NCBI GenBank assembly: GCA_037903475.1
Contig: JBAJFG010000538.1
Span: 1,364,001 to 1,428,000 of the forward strand
Length of the DNA stretch: 64,000 nucleotides
Direction of reading: 5' to 3'
Source of the DNA: Ancylostoma caninum
Taxonomy: Eukaryota > Nematoda > Chromadorea > Rhabditida > Ancylostomatidae
Position 1 is the first letter of the stretch; the number at the start of each line of letters is the position of its first letter. This document shows positions 22,936 to 35,700 of this stretch, one piece after another. The notes beneath the pieces were generated by a model, which saw nothing but the letters and a program-made list of their open reading frames with translations, was not told the DNA's origin and ran no database searches. The translations under genes and the position numbers were made by a program.

Positions 22936-23854
22936 TTAGGTCGTCAAGTATGAAATGTCTGATTTTATGAGCGGTCAGTTTGACAGTTTCTATCGTCGAA
23001 GATTTACTAGATCTCTTCTCATCTCTATTTTCGTTATAAAGATACATCCTCTTCTTTCAAAATCATTTCCTGGGTTTCTGATCAGTTCTCGGTTTTTTGT
23101 TTGAAAACATTTTTTGTAGAACTACTCAAAGACGAAAAATCGTGTCGTTTTGGAACATAGGTTCCATTTTCCAGCCATTACAGCTGAGAAAGCTGAGAAC
23201 ATCAGGGTAGTGTTGTGGGACATTTGGCTAGTAAATGCACTGAACAGCGTTTGCTTGAGAAGTTCCGCTCAGGTGACATGAAGCTCCAAATTGAGCCTTA
23301 TGATGAACCTGGATATTGATGAGCTGGAAGCCGTAGCCGAAGCGGACAGGAGTCAAACTAGGTCAGAGTAAGCAGCAAGGTGTGACCTTTATAATGCATT
23401 AATACTTAGGTAGTCAAGGCAATATGACCATTAAAAGTGGTTCGGTGAACGAATTTTTCCCAGTTTGGTCCTCAAAAATGAGTGCCATTTTTTGACCATT
23501 TTTCACAAATCCACGCTGCTTAAGCCAGAGGAGCAGGGATGAGGGCCCATCTTCCACTCACTGTACTGGGCAAACCATGCTCTATTTGACCACAACTCCT
23601 TTCAGGGATTAGCTCACTTCTTGCTGGAGAAAATGTTCAATTTTCAACATTATGTTGGAAACGCTCTTCGCCACTTGATTGCTACCAGCTTTCCAAGTTT
23701 CCAAGCTGCTGGCGCAATGAAGCCGCAGTTAAGATGACAAAGCTGTGGGGATAGTATAGGAGCATATTCGGAAATCTCATACTGCATCTTGCTTTAGAAA
23801 CAAAACTCGAAATCTTCTCATCCAAAATCAGACATTTCATACTTGACGACCTAA
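22936..23854 (+). mobile_element. Decayed mariner element, 919 bp, TA duplication
   Basis: Terminal inverted repeats begin TTAGGTCGTCAAGTATGAAA on both ends, inside TA dinucleotides (22934-22935, 23855-23856). Transposase remnants occur in order: EQRLLEKFRSGDMKLQIEP near 23240-23300 and IDELEAVAEADRSQT near 23318-23362 (N-terminal part), then GLAHFLLEKMF near 23600-23635 (C-terminal part, after the lost SPD triad region). Stops interrupt each block. Full mariners are about 1.3 kb, so this copy has lost its middle, including most catalytic residues. Confidence 0.85.
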
Positions 23855-23919
23855 TACTACCCCGGCTATTTCACACTGATGAGGAAATCTGCTACTACCG
23901 GTAAATCCATTGAAAATGC

Positions 23920-24500
23920 TCATCATTTTGGTGATCAGCATGATGACGGACCTGAATGACCCTCATTTAACCGACATATTGGGGAAAAATGAAACAGTGA
24001 AGTTATTTGGATAATAACTTTATGGAAAGAGCGTGCCATAATTGCGATCAGCATCTTTGAGAACCTCAGTAAATGCGCTCTTACTCTTAACCGAGATATA
24101 GTGGAAAAAGTCAAAAACTTGATTAAAAATCCGATAAAACCAATAACTCGAAGTTCCATGTACATATAGTGATTGTCATATTCGTGATCAGCGCATAATT
24201 CCAGTAGATATGTCCTCACTGACGCCTGAGTAGAAGCTGCGAAAAGTCGATAAAATCGATAAATCGATACCGTCATTGAAAAGGGTTGCCATATTCGTAT
24301 TCAGCACATTCGAAAACCCCAGTGGGCATATCCTCACCGATGACCGAGCGGAAGTTGTAGAAAATCGATAAAATCAATAAATCGATGCCGCCATGCAAAA
24401 CGGCTGTCATAGTCGTGTTCAGCATATTGAAGAACCCTAGTAGACATGTCCTCATCGACCCCTGGACAAAAATTGTGAAAAATCGATAAAACCGATAAAC
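23920..24500. repeat. Degenerate tandem repeat, unit about 117-137 bp
   Basis: Diverged units share (T/A)GCCATA(T/G)TCGT(G/A)TTCAGCA, then a CCTCACCGA-like block and AAAATCGATAAAA(C/T)C(A/G)ATAAA. Unit starts are near 24032, 24169, 24286 and 24401, with a partial unit at 23930. A related GTAATCAGCATCTGAAA motif recurs near 44760 and 52535, so this is a dispersed family that has also expanded locally. Confidence 0.7.
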
Positions 24501-24606
24501 CAATCGATAATCCCAGGTGCAAAGTAGCGTATAACCTCCACCGGCCCCCGTTGGGCCTGTATGCAAAATTTGGTCCGGATCGGTTCATCCTCCGCGATTT
24601 CTATAA

Positions 24607-24648
24607 GGAACAAACAAACAAACAAACAAACACACACACACACAAACT
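24607..24648. repeat. (AAAC)n/(AC)n simple repeat
   Basis: Short AAAC and AC tracts directly upstream of the SINE; they resemble an A-rich retroposon tail or a simple microsatellite. Confidence 0.8.
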
Positions 24649-24670
24649 TTCACTTTTATATATACAGATA

Positions 24671-24950
24671 GGGCGCGTGTGGCGCAGTGGTAAGAGGCTC
24701 GCTGCGCACGCACACGATCGATGGTTCGATCCCGCCCGAGGCCAACCAAGCCTTCCATCCCTCCGGGGTCGGTAAATTGGTACCAGAGGAGTCTGGGAGG
24801 ATGAAGCACTGACTTGGTACATCGGGTGCCCCCCGCAAGTCATTGTACAGGGCACATACGCATTCAACGCCTCTACGATGCTCAGATGAAGTCGAATGCG
24901 TGGCGCATCCCTCGTGACGGGATTGATTAACGCCGACCACTTTATCCTTT
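24671..24950 (+). mobile_element. tRNA-derived SINE, full-length copy with target duplication
   Basis: The head carries both RNA polymerase III boxes: A box TGGCGCAGTGGTAAGAGGC (about 24678) and B box GGTTCGATCCC (24724-24734), at tRNA spacing. A 200 bp body follows, with ACTTGGTACATCGG and GGCACATACGCATTCAACG. The copy is flanked by direct repeats of TATATACAGATAG (about 24658-24670 and 24951-24963), a retroposition target duplication. Diverged copies lie at 44206-44434 (minus) and 60729-60834 (plus, partial). SINEs encode nothing and rely on a LINE for mobility. The intact boxes and duplication make this the youngest copy here. Confidence 0.9.
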
Positions 24951-25084
24951 ATATACAGATAGAGTTTCACGACATAAGACGTCTGAGCATCAGGAAGTAA
25001 GACATTTCCAAATAAGTATCTTGAAAGCCTTGCTACCTAACGGTATCAAATGTTTTTTACCAATCTTTTCGAACATAAGCGTAG

Positions 25085-25163
25085 ATCAAATTCTCAATCG
25101 AAAGGCTACGTCCGAACCGCTAAAAACCACTCGCACGTAGCTTTTCGATTGAGAATTTGATCT
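25085..25163. repeat. Hairpin with arms of about 28 bp
   Basis: ATCAAATTCTCAATCGAAA is followed 30-odd bases later by its reverse complement; ACGTAGC/GGCTACGT extends the stem. It ends seven bases before the ATG of a 46-residue open frame. Confidence 0.85.
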
Positions 25164-25169
25164 ATTGGA

Positions 25170-25310
25170 ATGGATCAGCTCGCGCGCGTATTGCAACGCG
25201 ATGTTTACTCCGAGGTGAATGCCCTGTATACGGAAGACCGACACCGCGCCGCAGCCGTCATTGCAGACAAAGTCGCAGACGCACTCTCTCAGCTAACTAT
25301 AACGGAATAG
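25170..25310 (+). CDS. Small open reading frame, 46 residues, unknown
   Basis: ATG at 25170 to TAG at 25308-25310. The predicted peptide begins MDQLARVLQRDVYSEVNALY and ends VADALSQLTITE: charged, amphipathic and protein-like in composition, in contrast to neighbouring frames. Local G+C is higher than in the flanks. I recognise no family. It follows a hairpin, which may mark it as a fragment of a mobile element or of an exon. It could also be chance; no splice partners were found. Confidence 0.35.
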   Translation: MDQLARVLQRDVYSEVNALYTEDRHRAAAVIADKVADALSQLTITE

Positions 25311-26156
25311 TAAAACAAAAGGCGAGGACACAGTCAAAATTATTACTGCAAGTTGTCATTCATGCCAAGACGTGATGATCTACACCACACGTGAGCTAGG
25401 GTGAAAAGGCTTCGCTTCTACGGAGACGTGGATGGGCATTTTTAAAGCATTTCCTTCGACATGAAAATATTCGCAGGTTCTGTATTTAGAAGCACCGCTA
25501 CTATGTACATATTTCTAGTAAGATCTCCTTATTAATGTTATTGTTACAGGTATATACGTGGAGTACAGACATTGCAAGTCCTGAAGTAAACCATACTGCA
25601 CTGCACGGGAGAGAATACATATGCTGTTGTTATCCGATTTATTGAAACTTGCATCATCATGACTGTTCCACTTTTCGTGTCCAACTAAATGTACCACAAC
25701 TAAAGTTGTTGTTCGTGTGAATAGCAAGTTGTAACGGGTTAGATTTTCAGAAAATAAATATTTGCCTCACTCTAGCACACCCAATCGGTCATGTTTCTCA
25801 ATCGTAGTCAACTCTCAAAATACAACACGGATTGCAACAAACTAATTTGTTGAGTACGGGCCCTGGTAGAGTTTCGCTCAATCATTTTTGCATTATAGAA
25901 ATCCGCTCATCTCGTCTGCCGCACCGCACTGCCTGCAAGGCGCGGCTGACCTGTCAGCACGATGGTTGCCGAGCGTTGCCGGCACTGATGTCTTGCTTGG
26001 GTTCTCACTCGTTTTTGTTTCTTTGTTGTGATTCCAAAAACGGTGGAAAACATAAGCAAAACACTAACATGTAGGGGCAGTCTACGTCGACAACGTCCAG
26101 CTGGTCTGGCGTGCCGCGCAATTGGTGCTGCCCGGCAGACCAGATTGGCGGATTTA

Positions 26157-26392
26157 GGGTAATTTATACTAGCTGCGTGCGTCAGTCGCGCATCAGTCGC
26201 ACGCATCCATTTGCAAAGGATTTTCCATAAAGACCGGTCAACACGACATGTACATCCTTAATGAAAAGAACGCGCGGCCGCCGCCAGGCCGTAAACGCGT
26301 GCGTCTGAGCTGCGACTGCTATCCGATTGGGCCCTATTCTTCAGCATATAGACGCACGCGCGTCAGTCGCACGCATCCAGTATAAATTGCCC
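26157..26392. mobile_element. Foldback/MITE-like element, about 236 bp
   Basis: Ends are inverted copies: GGGTAATTTATACT... at the left and ...AGTATAAATTGCCC at the right, extending inward as TGCGTGCG(T/A)C-rich stems. Internally, C(A/G)TCAGTCGCACGCATCCA occurs directly at about 26190 and 26360. Non-coding. No clear target duplication. Confidence 0.6.
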
Positions 26393-27684
26393 TTTTCTGT
26401 GATGCAGAAATGATTGACCGGCACTGTATGGCTGTTTTGACAGAAGTGATTGCGCCTGATATGGACTGTTTGATAGGAGAAGACTATAAATACAACAACA
26501 GGGTGACTTAGCATATTTTTACATCCCACAGGAAGAAAGGTCGTTTGGCTTGGCTCCGTCTCCGCTATCACCTACCGCAACGTCGAGCTTCTCACTGATT
26601 CGTTTCGGTGAGCAAATGGAACATGTTCACCCACTCGACGCAGCCCGAAGGAAGTCCGAGACAATGAAATTTGAAAAAAGTTTTCAACGCTGAGAGAAGC
26701 GCCTTGGCGCCCTGTTTCCCAGAACTTGTATTCCATTGAACGGCAACGGTCTGAAAATTAAGTGGATATGGAAGAAGAAAAGAGACAGCATGCTAACGAA
26801 ATCCGTCAAATTAAGGAAGCATTCTTTATAAATTCGATGGAGGAATGAATTCGTATGCCTGTGCAGTGGCTGAATTTGCTTCCAAAAATGTCCGAAATAC
26901 AGACCGATCCTTTCCAGATTACCTCCACATACCCCTGTATAGAGGATTCTAGGATTTTTTGGAAAATGTAATGGCAAGCCAATCAAATGGAGGCTCACAC
27001 CAGTAGCAGCGTACGCCAAGGCGACCACGGGCGATCGTCCCGACCGTCGCTCCTTCACCAAAAATGATTACTGTGTCTTAAAGATAGAGCAGTCTCCGTA
27101 ATCACGTCATGTCCTTGCAGCGCGCGCGAAAACGAAAATTTTAAGTTCGCTGTTCTTCCTCCTCGAGAAGGGGTAGTTTTGCATAATGAACTAAAGATTT
27201 TATGATCCGAAAATGCATTTGGTTAAATACAAGCCAGTTAATAGTAACGAGTTTGTTTCCGGTTTCAATCGCTCATCAAATGTGTCGACATTTTCAAAAA
27301 TTTTCCAGACTTCTCTCGAATCTGATTTCACGCCGGAGGGTGATGCTTGAAATGAAAGTGAAGATGAATTCTGTCAAATCATACGAAAAGACGATTTTCA
27401 TTGCCGGTCCTGAAATGGAAAAAGATTGGATTGAAATCAAATTTTATCTCGAGGAAAGAGACTGATTGTAAACGAAAACATTCATTTCACTCATCCTGTT
27501 TGAGCGTCGTAACGCATCGAGTCTACTTTTAATTGTTCATTACCAATTATTCTGCATTTAAATTATTATCTTTATTTTTCGTCCGATTCTTCTTACCCCA
27601 TTGTCCCCTTCCTCCCGCCGTTTTCGAGTCGTTTACTTCTCTTTTTAGTTGAGCAGTCGCGTCACTCTGAACTTTGCGGATATC
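26393..27684. other. Intergenic DNA upstream of the kinesin gene
   Basis: No gene recognised. A polypyrimidine-AG site, CTTCTCTTTTTAG, ends at 27648, 36 nt before the kinesin ATG. It is a good candidate for a trans-splice acceptor. Confidence 0.4.
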
Positions 27685-30600
27685 ATGGAAGGCGATCATG
27701 CATCCCCTAGGCCGAAAGTATTTGGCTCTTCGCGTTCCAACATTCCTCGTTTAACACCGGCAAAAGGTGCTTTTTAGCCATTTCACTTAATTATTGTTTC
27801 TACCTCGGATTTGCTCATCTTTAACAGTTTCAGCTCGTGTACCGGTATCTGCCACTGTGCAGGCTGCTCGAAATCTAAAACGGAAGAGCATAGAACACTT
27901 CAGTAGAACATTATCATCAGCTACGCCAGCAAAACGAGCTGCCATTGCTTCTGTCACTTCACAGTATTCAGGTTGTAGGTTTTTCTAGACAAGTTTCCAA
28001 GTGCAAGCTATTTGTAAGGGAAGACTTCAGTTTCTAAACCGCTACCGAACAGTATGAGGACGGGCAGGGCGACGTTAGCGGCTCCAGGTGGACTCCCACG
28101 CTATCTTCAGACGACCGCCTCATCTGCTTCTCGAAGAAATGTTGTATCATTGACAGGATCTGCACGCGCAAACATTCCAAGCACATCGACAGCCTCCACA
28201 AGTTAGTTCTTTTTTTTCGATTCTCTTCCATTGTTAGATTACCTCTCAAGATAAAGCATCCAAGATGATTACCCCGATGGGAGGGACAGAAACTTAATGA
28301 CATTCCCGGAAGGACATCTGATCCGACCGTACCCAGGACCGTGCACATCAATACATCATCATCCTCTAAATTTTCGGTACCATTTTTATTTCAGCTGCCC
28401 CACTACCGGACCCAAGCTTGAACTGAATGAATTTCTCTGAAAACTTGATTACAGGGGTAGTCGAGGGTGCTGATCAGGAATATCATACTCATTTCACATG
28501 ATGTTATCGAGTTTATCGGTTTTGTAGGCTCTCTCCATATGTTTTCTATCCATATCCGGTCTATGTAAAGTGAGCGTCGATGGGGTTACGTCTTTCGCGG
28601 GCTCGAGTAGCACGCAGCGCGACCGCGCAGCCCACGTCATGGTCGTCGATAGCATACCACGGGGTTTTCTTGGTTGTTAGTTTGTTTTCTTGGTAACTGC
28701 CCTCAAATAAGATGAAAGACTATTGGGAAAACCTTATAGTTTGCTACTACGGCGACAATTCCAGCGCGAGCGATGCGGCCGCGCCGCGTGCTTTCCGAGT
28801 CTGCGGAAAGTGCAACGCCATCGACGGCCACTGTAGATTTCCTCTTCAGATTTTTTTTCGATGTGTAGTTCTCATCTGTTCTCAGTGGATTTACTATTTT
28901 TTTTAATATAGTGTTGACATATCGTTTGGGCTAAAACGCACGAATTCACCTTTCATATTCCACCTTTGCAACTGCTACATCACCAGATAAACAGCCACAT
29001 GCCGAGATTTGCGCTACTTTCCGAAAAATCGCTATACTTCATTTCGCCTAAAAAATGAGAAGGGAGAGTTTCTAAAGAAGAAATGATGCGGTCATCTAAT
29101 TTCTAACACTGCATAGGACTATGAGTTCCTTGAGGAAGTATGCAGGAAAAAATCTCTCTGTCAATTTCCTATTATGTTCAGAAATAATACCTTTCTAAAA
29201 TCGTGATTCTTACAAAACTTACTGTTCTGATTACTAATTGATTTGGGATGAAGAGATCTACAACGGAGCTGGTTGTACTTACGGTGAACAGTTTCACGAT
29301 AGAGCTGTTCATCATAATTGACCTCTTGACCTCCGCAGGTGTGAAGAGGTGGCATCCCTTTGCGGATGAACAGCTTTACATCCGCGAAAGGCCGGCAGGA
29401 ATCACGGCTGAATAAATAAAGGGGTGAATTCGGATCTTAGTTGCCCTATCACTGATTTACATGTGTCGTTCTGGATCTCACACGTAAGTGCAACACCCCA
29501 TCCTCAAGGGAATCGAATGAACAGGGAAGATCCGTAGTGGGCTCACTTGAATTTTCGTGTAAACAGATTTATTGTTACAATTCTTCCCTACGAGATACAA
29601 TCCGCAGCTCATTTGCATCGTACATGCGCAAGAAGTGCAGGTTTTCAGTATAGCAAAAAAAGACAAAATATCCCATGCACGCGGGTTTTTCGTCTTTCCC
29701 AACGTTTCCCAAGCCCAATACAGAATGGAGGCCAAGAATCAATTTCTAAAACGACTAGGCGAAAAAGATATAAAAACAGTGAGGAACAGTTTGATCAGGC
29801 AACTTCTCATGCAACTCTACCTGCTCTCACTCGTCCTCGATTGACATATTGCGCGATGAAATATTGCATCCTCATCTTATTCTTGAAGCGCATGTGAATA
29901 CACGATAGGACAGGCGGGTTGACCAAATGGCGTTTTTTGTGGTCATTCACCCAGTATCAGGTCTAATATCCCATACTGTCAAATACGAGAACGGTGATAC
30001 TAATACTGTAAAACTATTCTCAGGTCGGCGTTCTTCATCATCATTCCGAGAAAATGCTGAGCTAGTTGAACTTCGAGCGAAGTTGGCCTCTTCGGAAGGA
30101 GAACTAGCTAAGGTCACTGCTGAGAAGGATCTTTTGAAGGTAATAATGTTCTGTTCAATACTATTTAATGAACTCTGTCTAATATCTTTCCTTTTTCAGA
30201 GCCAAATCTCTTTGAAAGATCAAAATTTGGAAACATTGCAGGTTGTGAAATATTTCCTTGAGGATTTGTGGTTCCTTCTAATCACCTATGAATCCAAGTA
30301 TTTGTCTTTTTTTCGCTTTTAGAGCTCTATTGAATGTTATCGACAAACGATATCGCTGAAGGATGCACAGCTCAGTACAGTGCAGTTGGCTCTCGAGGCA
30401 GAGAAATCGAAGTCTGCAACGATGGAGGCAACGAATGAAAGACTGGAGAGTGAACTCAAAGAACAACTCGAGAACATCGGAAGGCTGATGTCCCAACTAT
30501 CTGCAAAGCGCGACGAACTTCGTGAAAAGGATGAACAGATGCGCCTGTTGCACAACGCAGTGGTGGATTTGAAGGTGAAATCTCACAGAATTTACGTTTG

Positions 30601-32772
30601 GTTTCTTTTTAGTACCGATATCATATGAGTCTTCATTTCTTAGTTTTCTTTAGACAGCATTCTCCTCTATCTCTACTACATATTCCTCACTAATTGTTCC
30701 GATTATTTCATGCATCCGTTAACGAGAGTTCTTGCTTCAGGGACAGATTCGTGTTGCTGTCCGTGTGCGCCCACCTCTTGGGAAAGAAATGGACGTGCCC
30801 ATAACGCATATTACCTATCCTGGCGTATCGTCGATAAAGCTTGACCAAGTACCGTTCAAACCTTAGCGAATGTAAGTGAAGTATGGCAAATTGTTCATTT
30901 GTTCAGGGTAAATCGTCTCAGAGTTTCGAGTTCCAAAGAGTATTCGGACCAAATATGAGCCAGGCAAGGGTATTTAACGATGTGGAAGAGTTGATTCTGG
31001 TATGCATCGTTGTTTTATCGTATATTCTCTGCGTCTGTTCAATAATATAATTGTTTAGTCATGCTTGCACGGTTACAACGTCTCCATAATTGCCTATGGA
31101 CAAACTGGTAGTGGCAAAACTCACACAATGAGAGGAGGTAGGCACGGTTTAGTGTAGTGGTCAGCGTTAAAGTTGACGGAATAAGTGCGACCGAGCTTTT
31201 TATGTGGTCATCTGCATTGCACCCAAAATTCGATTATCTACAAGCTGCAAATGTAGAGGTCTTGAAAATGATCGTTCAGTTGTGGGTCGATCTAAGATTG
31301 TGCAAGTGAACTACCTGACGTTTCCTTTCTTGAATACATTCACTGCGTGAATTTGTTGTTTTATGAGGAATTACTCGCCTCTTAGTTCCGCTGCTGCTCT
31401 ACTACTTTGCTGAGTCGCACAATTTTCAGGAGAGGGTGACGCTGAGGGTATTATTCCAAGAGCTGTGAAATATCTGTTCCAGTCTAGAGACAAATTATCA
31501 GATCTAGATTGGACGGTAGGTATTTTGCGTGTGTCGGCACCTTTACGCTCTATTCTACTCCGCTGAATAATTTATTTAGTTCGAGTTCAAAGCCTCGTTC
31601 TTGGAGGTGTATAATGAGGAGGTCTATGATCTTCTAGCTGAGAGGAAAAAACTCGAGGTGAAGATGGGATCTGGAAACACCGTTGTCAATGGATTAAAGT
31701 ACTATGAAATCAATGATAAAGATGATGTAAGAGAATTTTCCATCGATAGTACTACAGTAATTCAGTGAAGAAATCCTTTCTTCTTCAGATCGAGAATATT
31801 CTTGCTGTAGCTGATCGTACTCGTTCAACTGCAGCCACCAAATGTAATGAACAGTCAAGTAGGAGTCATGCTGTATTTGAGCTTGCAATTCAAGGTAGCA
31901 ATAAAACGTCAGGTGTGTTGGTCTGTTGGTTAATTTTGTCAAGTTTTTCCTGCATAGAGTATTCAGTAATAGCTTTAGGCGCTTATCGTCATGCAGCTCT
32001 TCATCTCGTCGATCTTGCCGGCTCTGAACGCGTTAAAGAATCTGGAGCTGAAGGAGATCGTTTCAAGGAGATGACGTACATCAACTCAGCGCTGTCGAAT
32101 CTTCAAAACTGTATACGTAGTCAATTGAACAAGGTACTTTCTTGTCACTACTATGTAACTGCCGTCAAGAAGCGATGATGTGAAAACTTTGATCAGAATA
32201 TCGGGTACTTGAATATCCGATCTGTGTTGATTATGCGATCCTGAGCTTCACACTTTCATCATGAGTAAGGTAGCCGCTATACTCCTCGAGGAGTGTAGCA
32301 CCGTGCGTCGCTGTTGCCGGCGACGGCGGCCCCCGCGACGCCCCGCTCACAATCGATACGCACCGGCCTCACAGTCGTCAGCGACGTCGACGCAGGGTGC
32401 TACAGTCCTCGAAGACTATAGCGGCAGTGTAAGATGAGTCCAACGTTCAGGAAAAAACGATCGCATTATAGAACCAACACATTCCATATCGCAACTCGAA
32501 GCTAACAATGTTGTTACGAGACAGTCTAGGAGCAGGCAATTCGAAAACTATGGTTATAGTTGCATTAAATCCGGCTGTAACGCAAATTGCTGAGACTAAG
32601 CGTAGTCTAGATTTTGCTCAACAGGTCAGTATTTTGCTTCGGGTTAGTATTTTGCTTCGGGTTAAATGAATTATACAGTACCGTTGTTCTATATGCCAGT
32701 TCTTTGTTAATATAAGTGGTATTTCAGATGAGTATGACGAAGATTGGATCTGCGAAAAAGCAAGAGCAGTGA
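27685..32772 (+). CDS. Kinesin-14 (C-terminal motor, KIFC1/KLP-15/16-like), complete, 596 residues
   Basis: Exons: 27685-27766, 27834-27971, 28031-28201, 30024-30139, 30200-30241, 30323-30574, 30741-30848, 30907-30999, 31059-31137, 31430-31515, 31580-31726, 31789-31912, 31979-32133, 32472-32624, 32728-32772. The sum is 1,791 nt, in frame throughout. Residues 1-135 are a basic Ser/Thr/Pro-rich tail, the usual extra microtubule-binding region; 140-267 are coiled coil. The motor starts at about 268 after the kinesin-14 neck [19 protein letters not shown]. Motifs: P-loop GQTGSGKT (348-355), switch I NEQSSRSH (458-465), switch II DLAGSE (491-496) and [20 protein letters not shown]. It ends [14 protein letters not shown] motor at the C-terminus means minus-end-directed movement; relatives work in spindle assembly, notably in oocytes and embryos. 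A likely SL acceptor ends at 27648. A 1.8 kb intron (28202-30023) and the intron 32134-32471 hold repeats. Family assignment is firm; orthology to klp-15/16 is inferred from length and layout. Confidence 0.93.
28580..28835. mobile_element. G+C-rich foldback element inside a kinesin intron
   Basis: The left arm (GTCGATGGGGTTACGTC... AGCACGCAGCGCGACCGC) is matched in reverse complement by the right arm (GCGGCCGCGCCGCGTGCTTTCC... AACGCCATCGAC). The same arm type bounds the element at 58.85-59.25 kb. Non-coding; presumably a MITE. It lies in the 1.8 kb intron. Confidence 0.65.
32272..32424. mobile_element. Palindromic MITE in a kinesin intron, about 153 bp
   Basis: Terminal inverted repeats GCCGCTATA...TATAGCGGC extend inward through CTCCTCGAGGAGTGTAGCACC and its counterpart GGTGCTACAGTCCTCGAAGA. 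The interior is very G+C-rich (GCGACGGCGGCCCCCGCGACG). It sits between the exon encoding switch II and the exon encoding the microtubule-binding end of the motor. Confidence 0.8.
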
Positions 32773-35700
32773 TATTCCTCCTTGATCTGAACCACATACT
32801 TCCACTGGTCTCACTCATGGTCTCTGCCATCGCATTTCACCCTGTGTATATGCCATTATATATTTTCCACATCTGATTTTCAGATTTTATCTGATTTCCT
32901 GGTTCTAGTAACAATAAGCATTAGTGTTAAGGAGCAGTTGTGACGTGGAGAAATCGTTTTAGAGGCAGCACAAATGTTAGGAAATGCAAGGGGTGTACAG
33001 TCATTCAATTATAAAATAGTAGTACGTGGTTGGTTATAGGGTACTCCTACAGTCTTTCTCAAAAATTCTTGCCTTACGCTGAACCGCCCGCCAGCTTAGC
33101 CACTTCCTCCCACGTGTGATAATGCATAGGTGATGCGGTGTGGCTTAGTACATGGGCGGTGAAGTGTGAGGCAAGTACTTTTGAGAAGGACCCTCATCGG
33201 TAAAAAAAAAATTGCCGCTTCTCCGCGGGTGTTTTTGCTTGTGGGACGAAAATGAGCGCAAATTTGGAGATGTGCTTCTCGTACAATAGGAAGTTTTGAC
33301 TCGATTATTGTAGCTGAAGTGACTGGTAATATGATTGCGAAGGGGTTTCGGTCTTTATATCCCTTTGTGAAGAAAGGGAGCTGCAACTGCATATAAGAAA
33401 AAGACGATTTCTCTTCGTTCACTTTGCGGCGTTATAACCAAGATGATTCAAATACACCAACATTTCAAGCATGTGAATTGTTCATGTGATATCGTATTTT
33501 ACCCAAATACATAACTGTTTATTGAGTGTATTCTTACTTGTTTAACTGCCATATTAACTGTAATTTAACCGGTGATCTATAAAATGTTTCTGTACGTGAG
33601 TTTTTCTTATTTAACTGCCATGCTTTCCGGTAATGATTGTAATTGGAACCCTACGCGTTTCGTTCGGCCAGTATTTTCCGTTTTTCGAAATTTGGTATGG
33701 AAAAATTGGGGATTATCATAGTAGAAGAGGTGAGATTTCAATCCTTCAGAATCGCTACGACCAAGCTTCTTCCTAAGAAAAAAAATGGCTGTGAGCTGTA
33801 TTTCTGCTCCCGCGATGTCTTGTGATTGTGAAAGTTGTTTTCCGACAAGAAAATAATCATAAGCAATTTCAATCAAAAATGTTTGATGGCTTGCCTAATC
33901 GAAAGGTTCTGCCACATTTGCAACATCTTTCTCTCAAGTTGGATTTCCCCATTCTAATTTAAATCAACTGTGTGGTGCATTTTTTTTTTATTTTTTCGAC
34001 CAGAACACCAGGAGCTACGTATTGAGGTACACAGGTGGACGTCTCACTCAACCTGACGTTGGTGATCAGATTTTTTTCGGGTGATCCTTCAAAGCCCGGT
34101 AGGGCAGTGGTCATCACGGCTAGAATAATACGCTGGTTGGCATATAAGTTATCCAGGTCCTAAATCTTCTGTTCATTTTTGCGGTTTGCACATCAAGATT
34201 GCCATATACATGGAAGGTAAACGTTCGGCAGTTTAAGACTCAGGATAGCTTTCCAATTCTTTCGAACCTGTCCTTGATAAAGGGGTCGTTTGCGCTGAGG
34301 TACACGGATGAGATGCACGACCCTACTTTTGTCTGTAGTGACGGCATTTCTAAGAATGTTCTTTTTGTGCAGTAAGAGTAAAGATTATGGCGATTATGTC
34401 TGCATGACTCTAAAATTTGACTTGGAATATCAAAAGATTGAAATTATAACTGATTCTACCACAAAAAACCCCCATTAGAAACTTAATGATGTATGAACAC
34501 TATCGTTGCACTGTTTACGGCGTACTGTTGGTATAGTCGTCAACAGGTTTTTTTCTTTTTTTTTTCTCCTTTCCACTATCTTCGCAGTGGAATACACTAT
34601 CAACTAGCAAAATCAGTGCTAGGCTGCTGATGAACACGGAAAGTGAGGGCTTTTCATTTATTCTACCATTCAGTCAACAACAAAGAAAAACACCGCCGAT
34701 ATTTAATGAAACTCGTTCCCTGCCTAGAGACCAACATCAAAAATTCAAATAAAATTAGATCATTCACATGGAAACAAAACACATATGCAACTGATGGTGT
34801 TTCTGTTCTCATCAAAGTAACAATCGATAGAGAGGAAGTGCAAACGCATCAGAAATTGCATCAGAAAAGCAGCAGAGGGCTTAGAGAGCGTGGAACTGAG
34901 AAATCATCATCCCTCCTGAAAAAAAAGGAAATGAATGTAGTACTTTTCTGCTTAACGGAGTATCAACTTTTTTAAGTGGCAGTCATTTGAAAAAGTTCTT
35001 GGTGCCTTCAGATCATGATAATATATGAAATTGCGTTGAAGGAAAAAGAAACCAATTCTTTTTGCAGTTATAAAATACACGAAAAAAACGTTGGCAACAA
35101 AATGTATATGACTGAAAGCGAATGAATGCTCATTTTGGGTGAATGAGTAAGAAAAACAACCTGTCTTTCATCATGACTGCCTTATGCGCAAGCCACACTA
35201 AAGCATTTGTCTTAAAAATTTATCTTCTCGTGGTTACTTTAATGGTTACTTTAACAATGGGTAAAGAAAAATGCATAAATTAGACCATTCACGAAGTGAA
35301 CTTTTGAAACTTGCAGCCTGCCATAAATTCAATCTTAGCATATCATCTTATTTGATGCTTAACAATTTGGTTTCAATGTTTGAACAATTCTAAAATCACC
35401 TTTCGACAGTGAACAAATGCTTTAGAGATTGAAAAAAAAGATCTTCAATTGTTGAGAACCTGCTACCAATTTAAGGTATATTCAAAAGAGAGTCGTGTAC
35501 TTTAGCGCTCAAGATTACATGAAATGAAATTGTTATCCGCCATGCATAATTGAAGCAAAAAGGGAGACTATTGTGTGTGCGTTAGGAATTGTTGAGAAAA
35601 AGAAATCGATCCAGCTCTTCATCGATATTTCATACCCCAGACAGAAATCTTTAGTTTCATGACCAGTTGGTACGTGACTGACGAAAGCCCATAATGGCGA

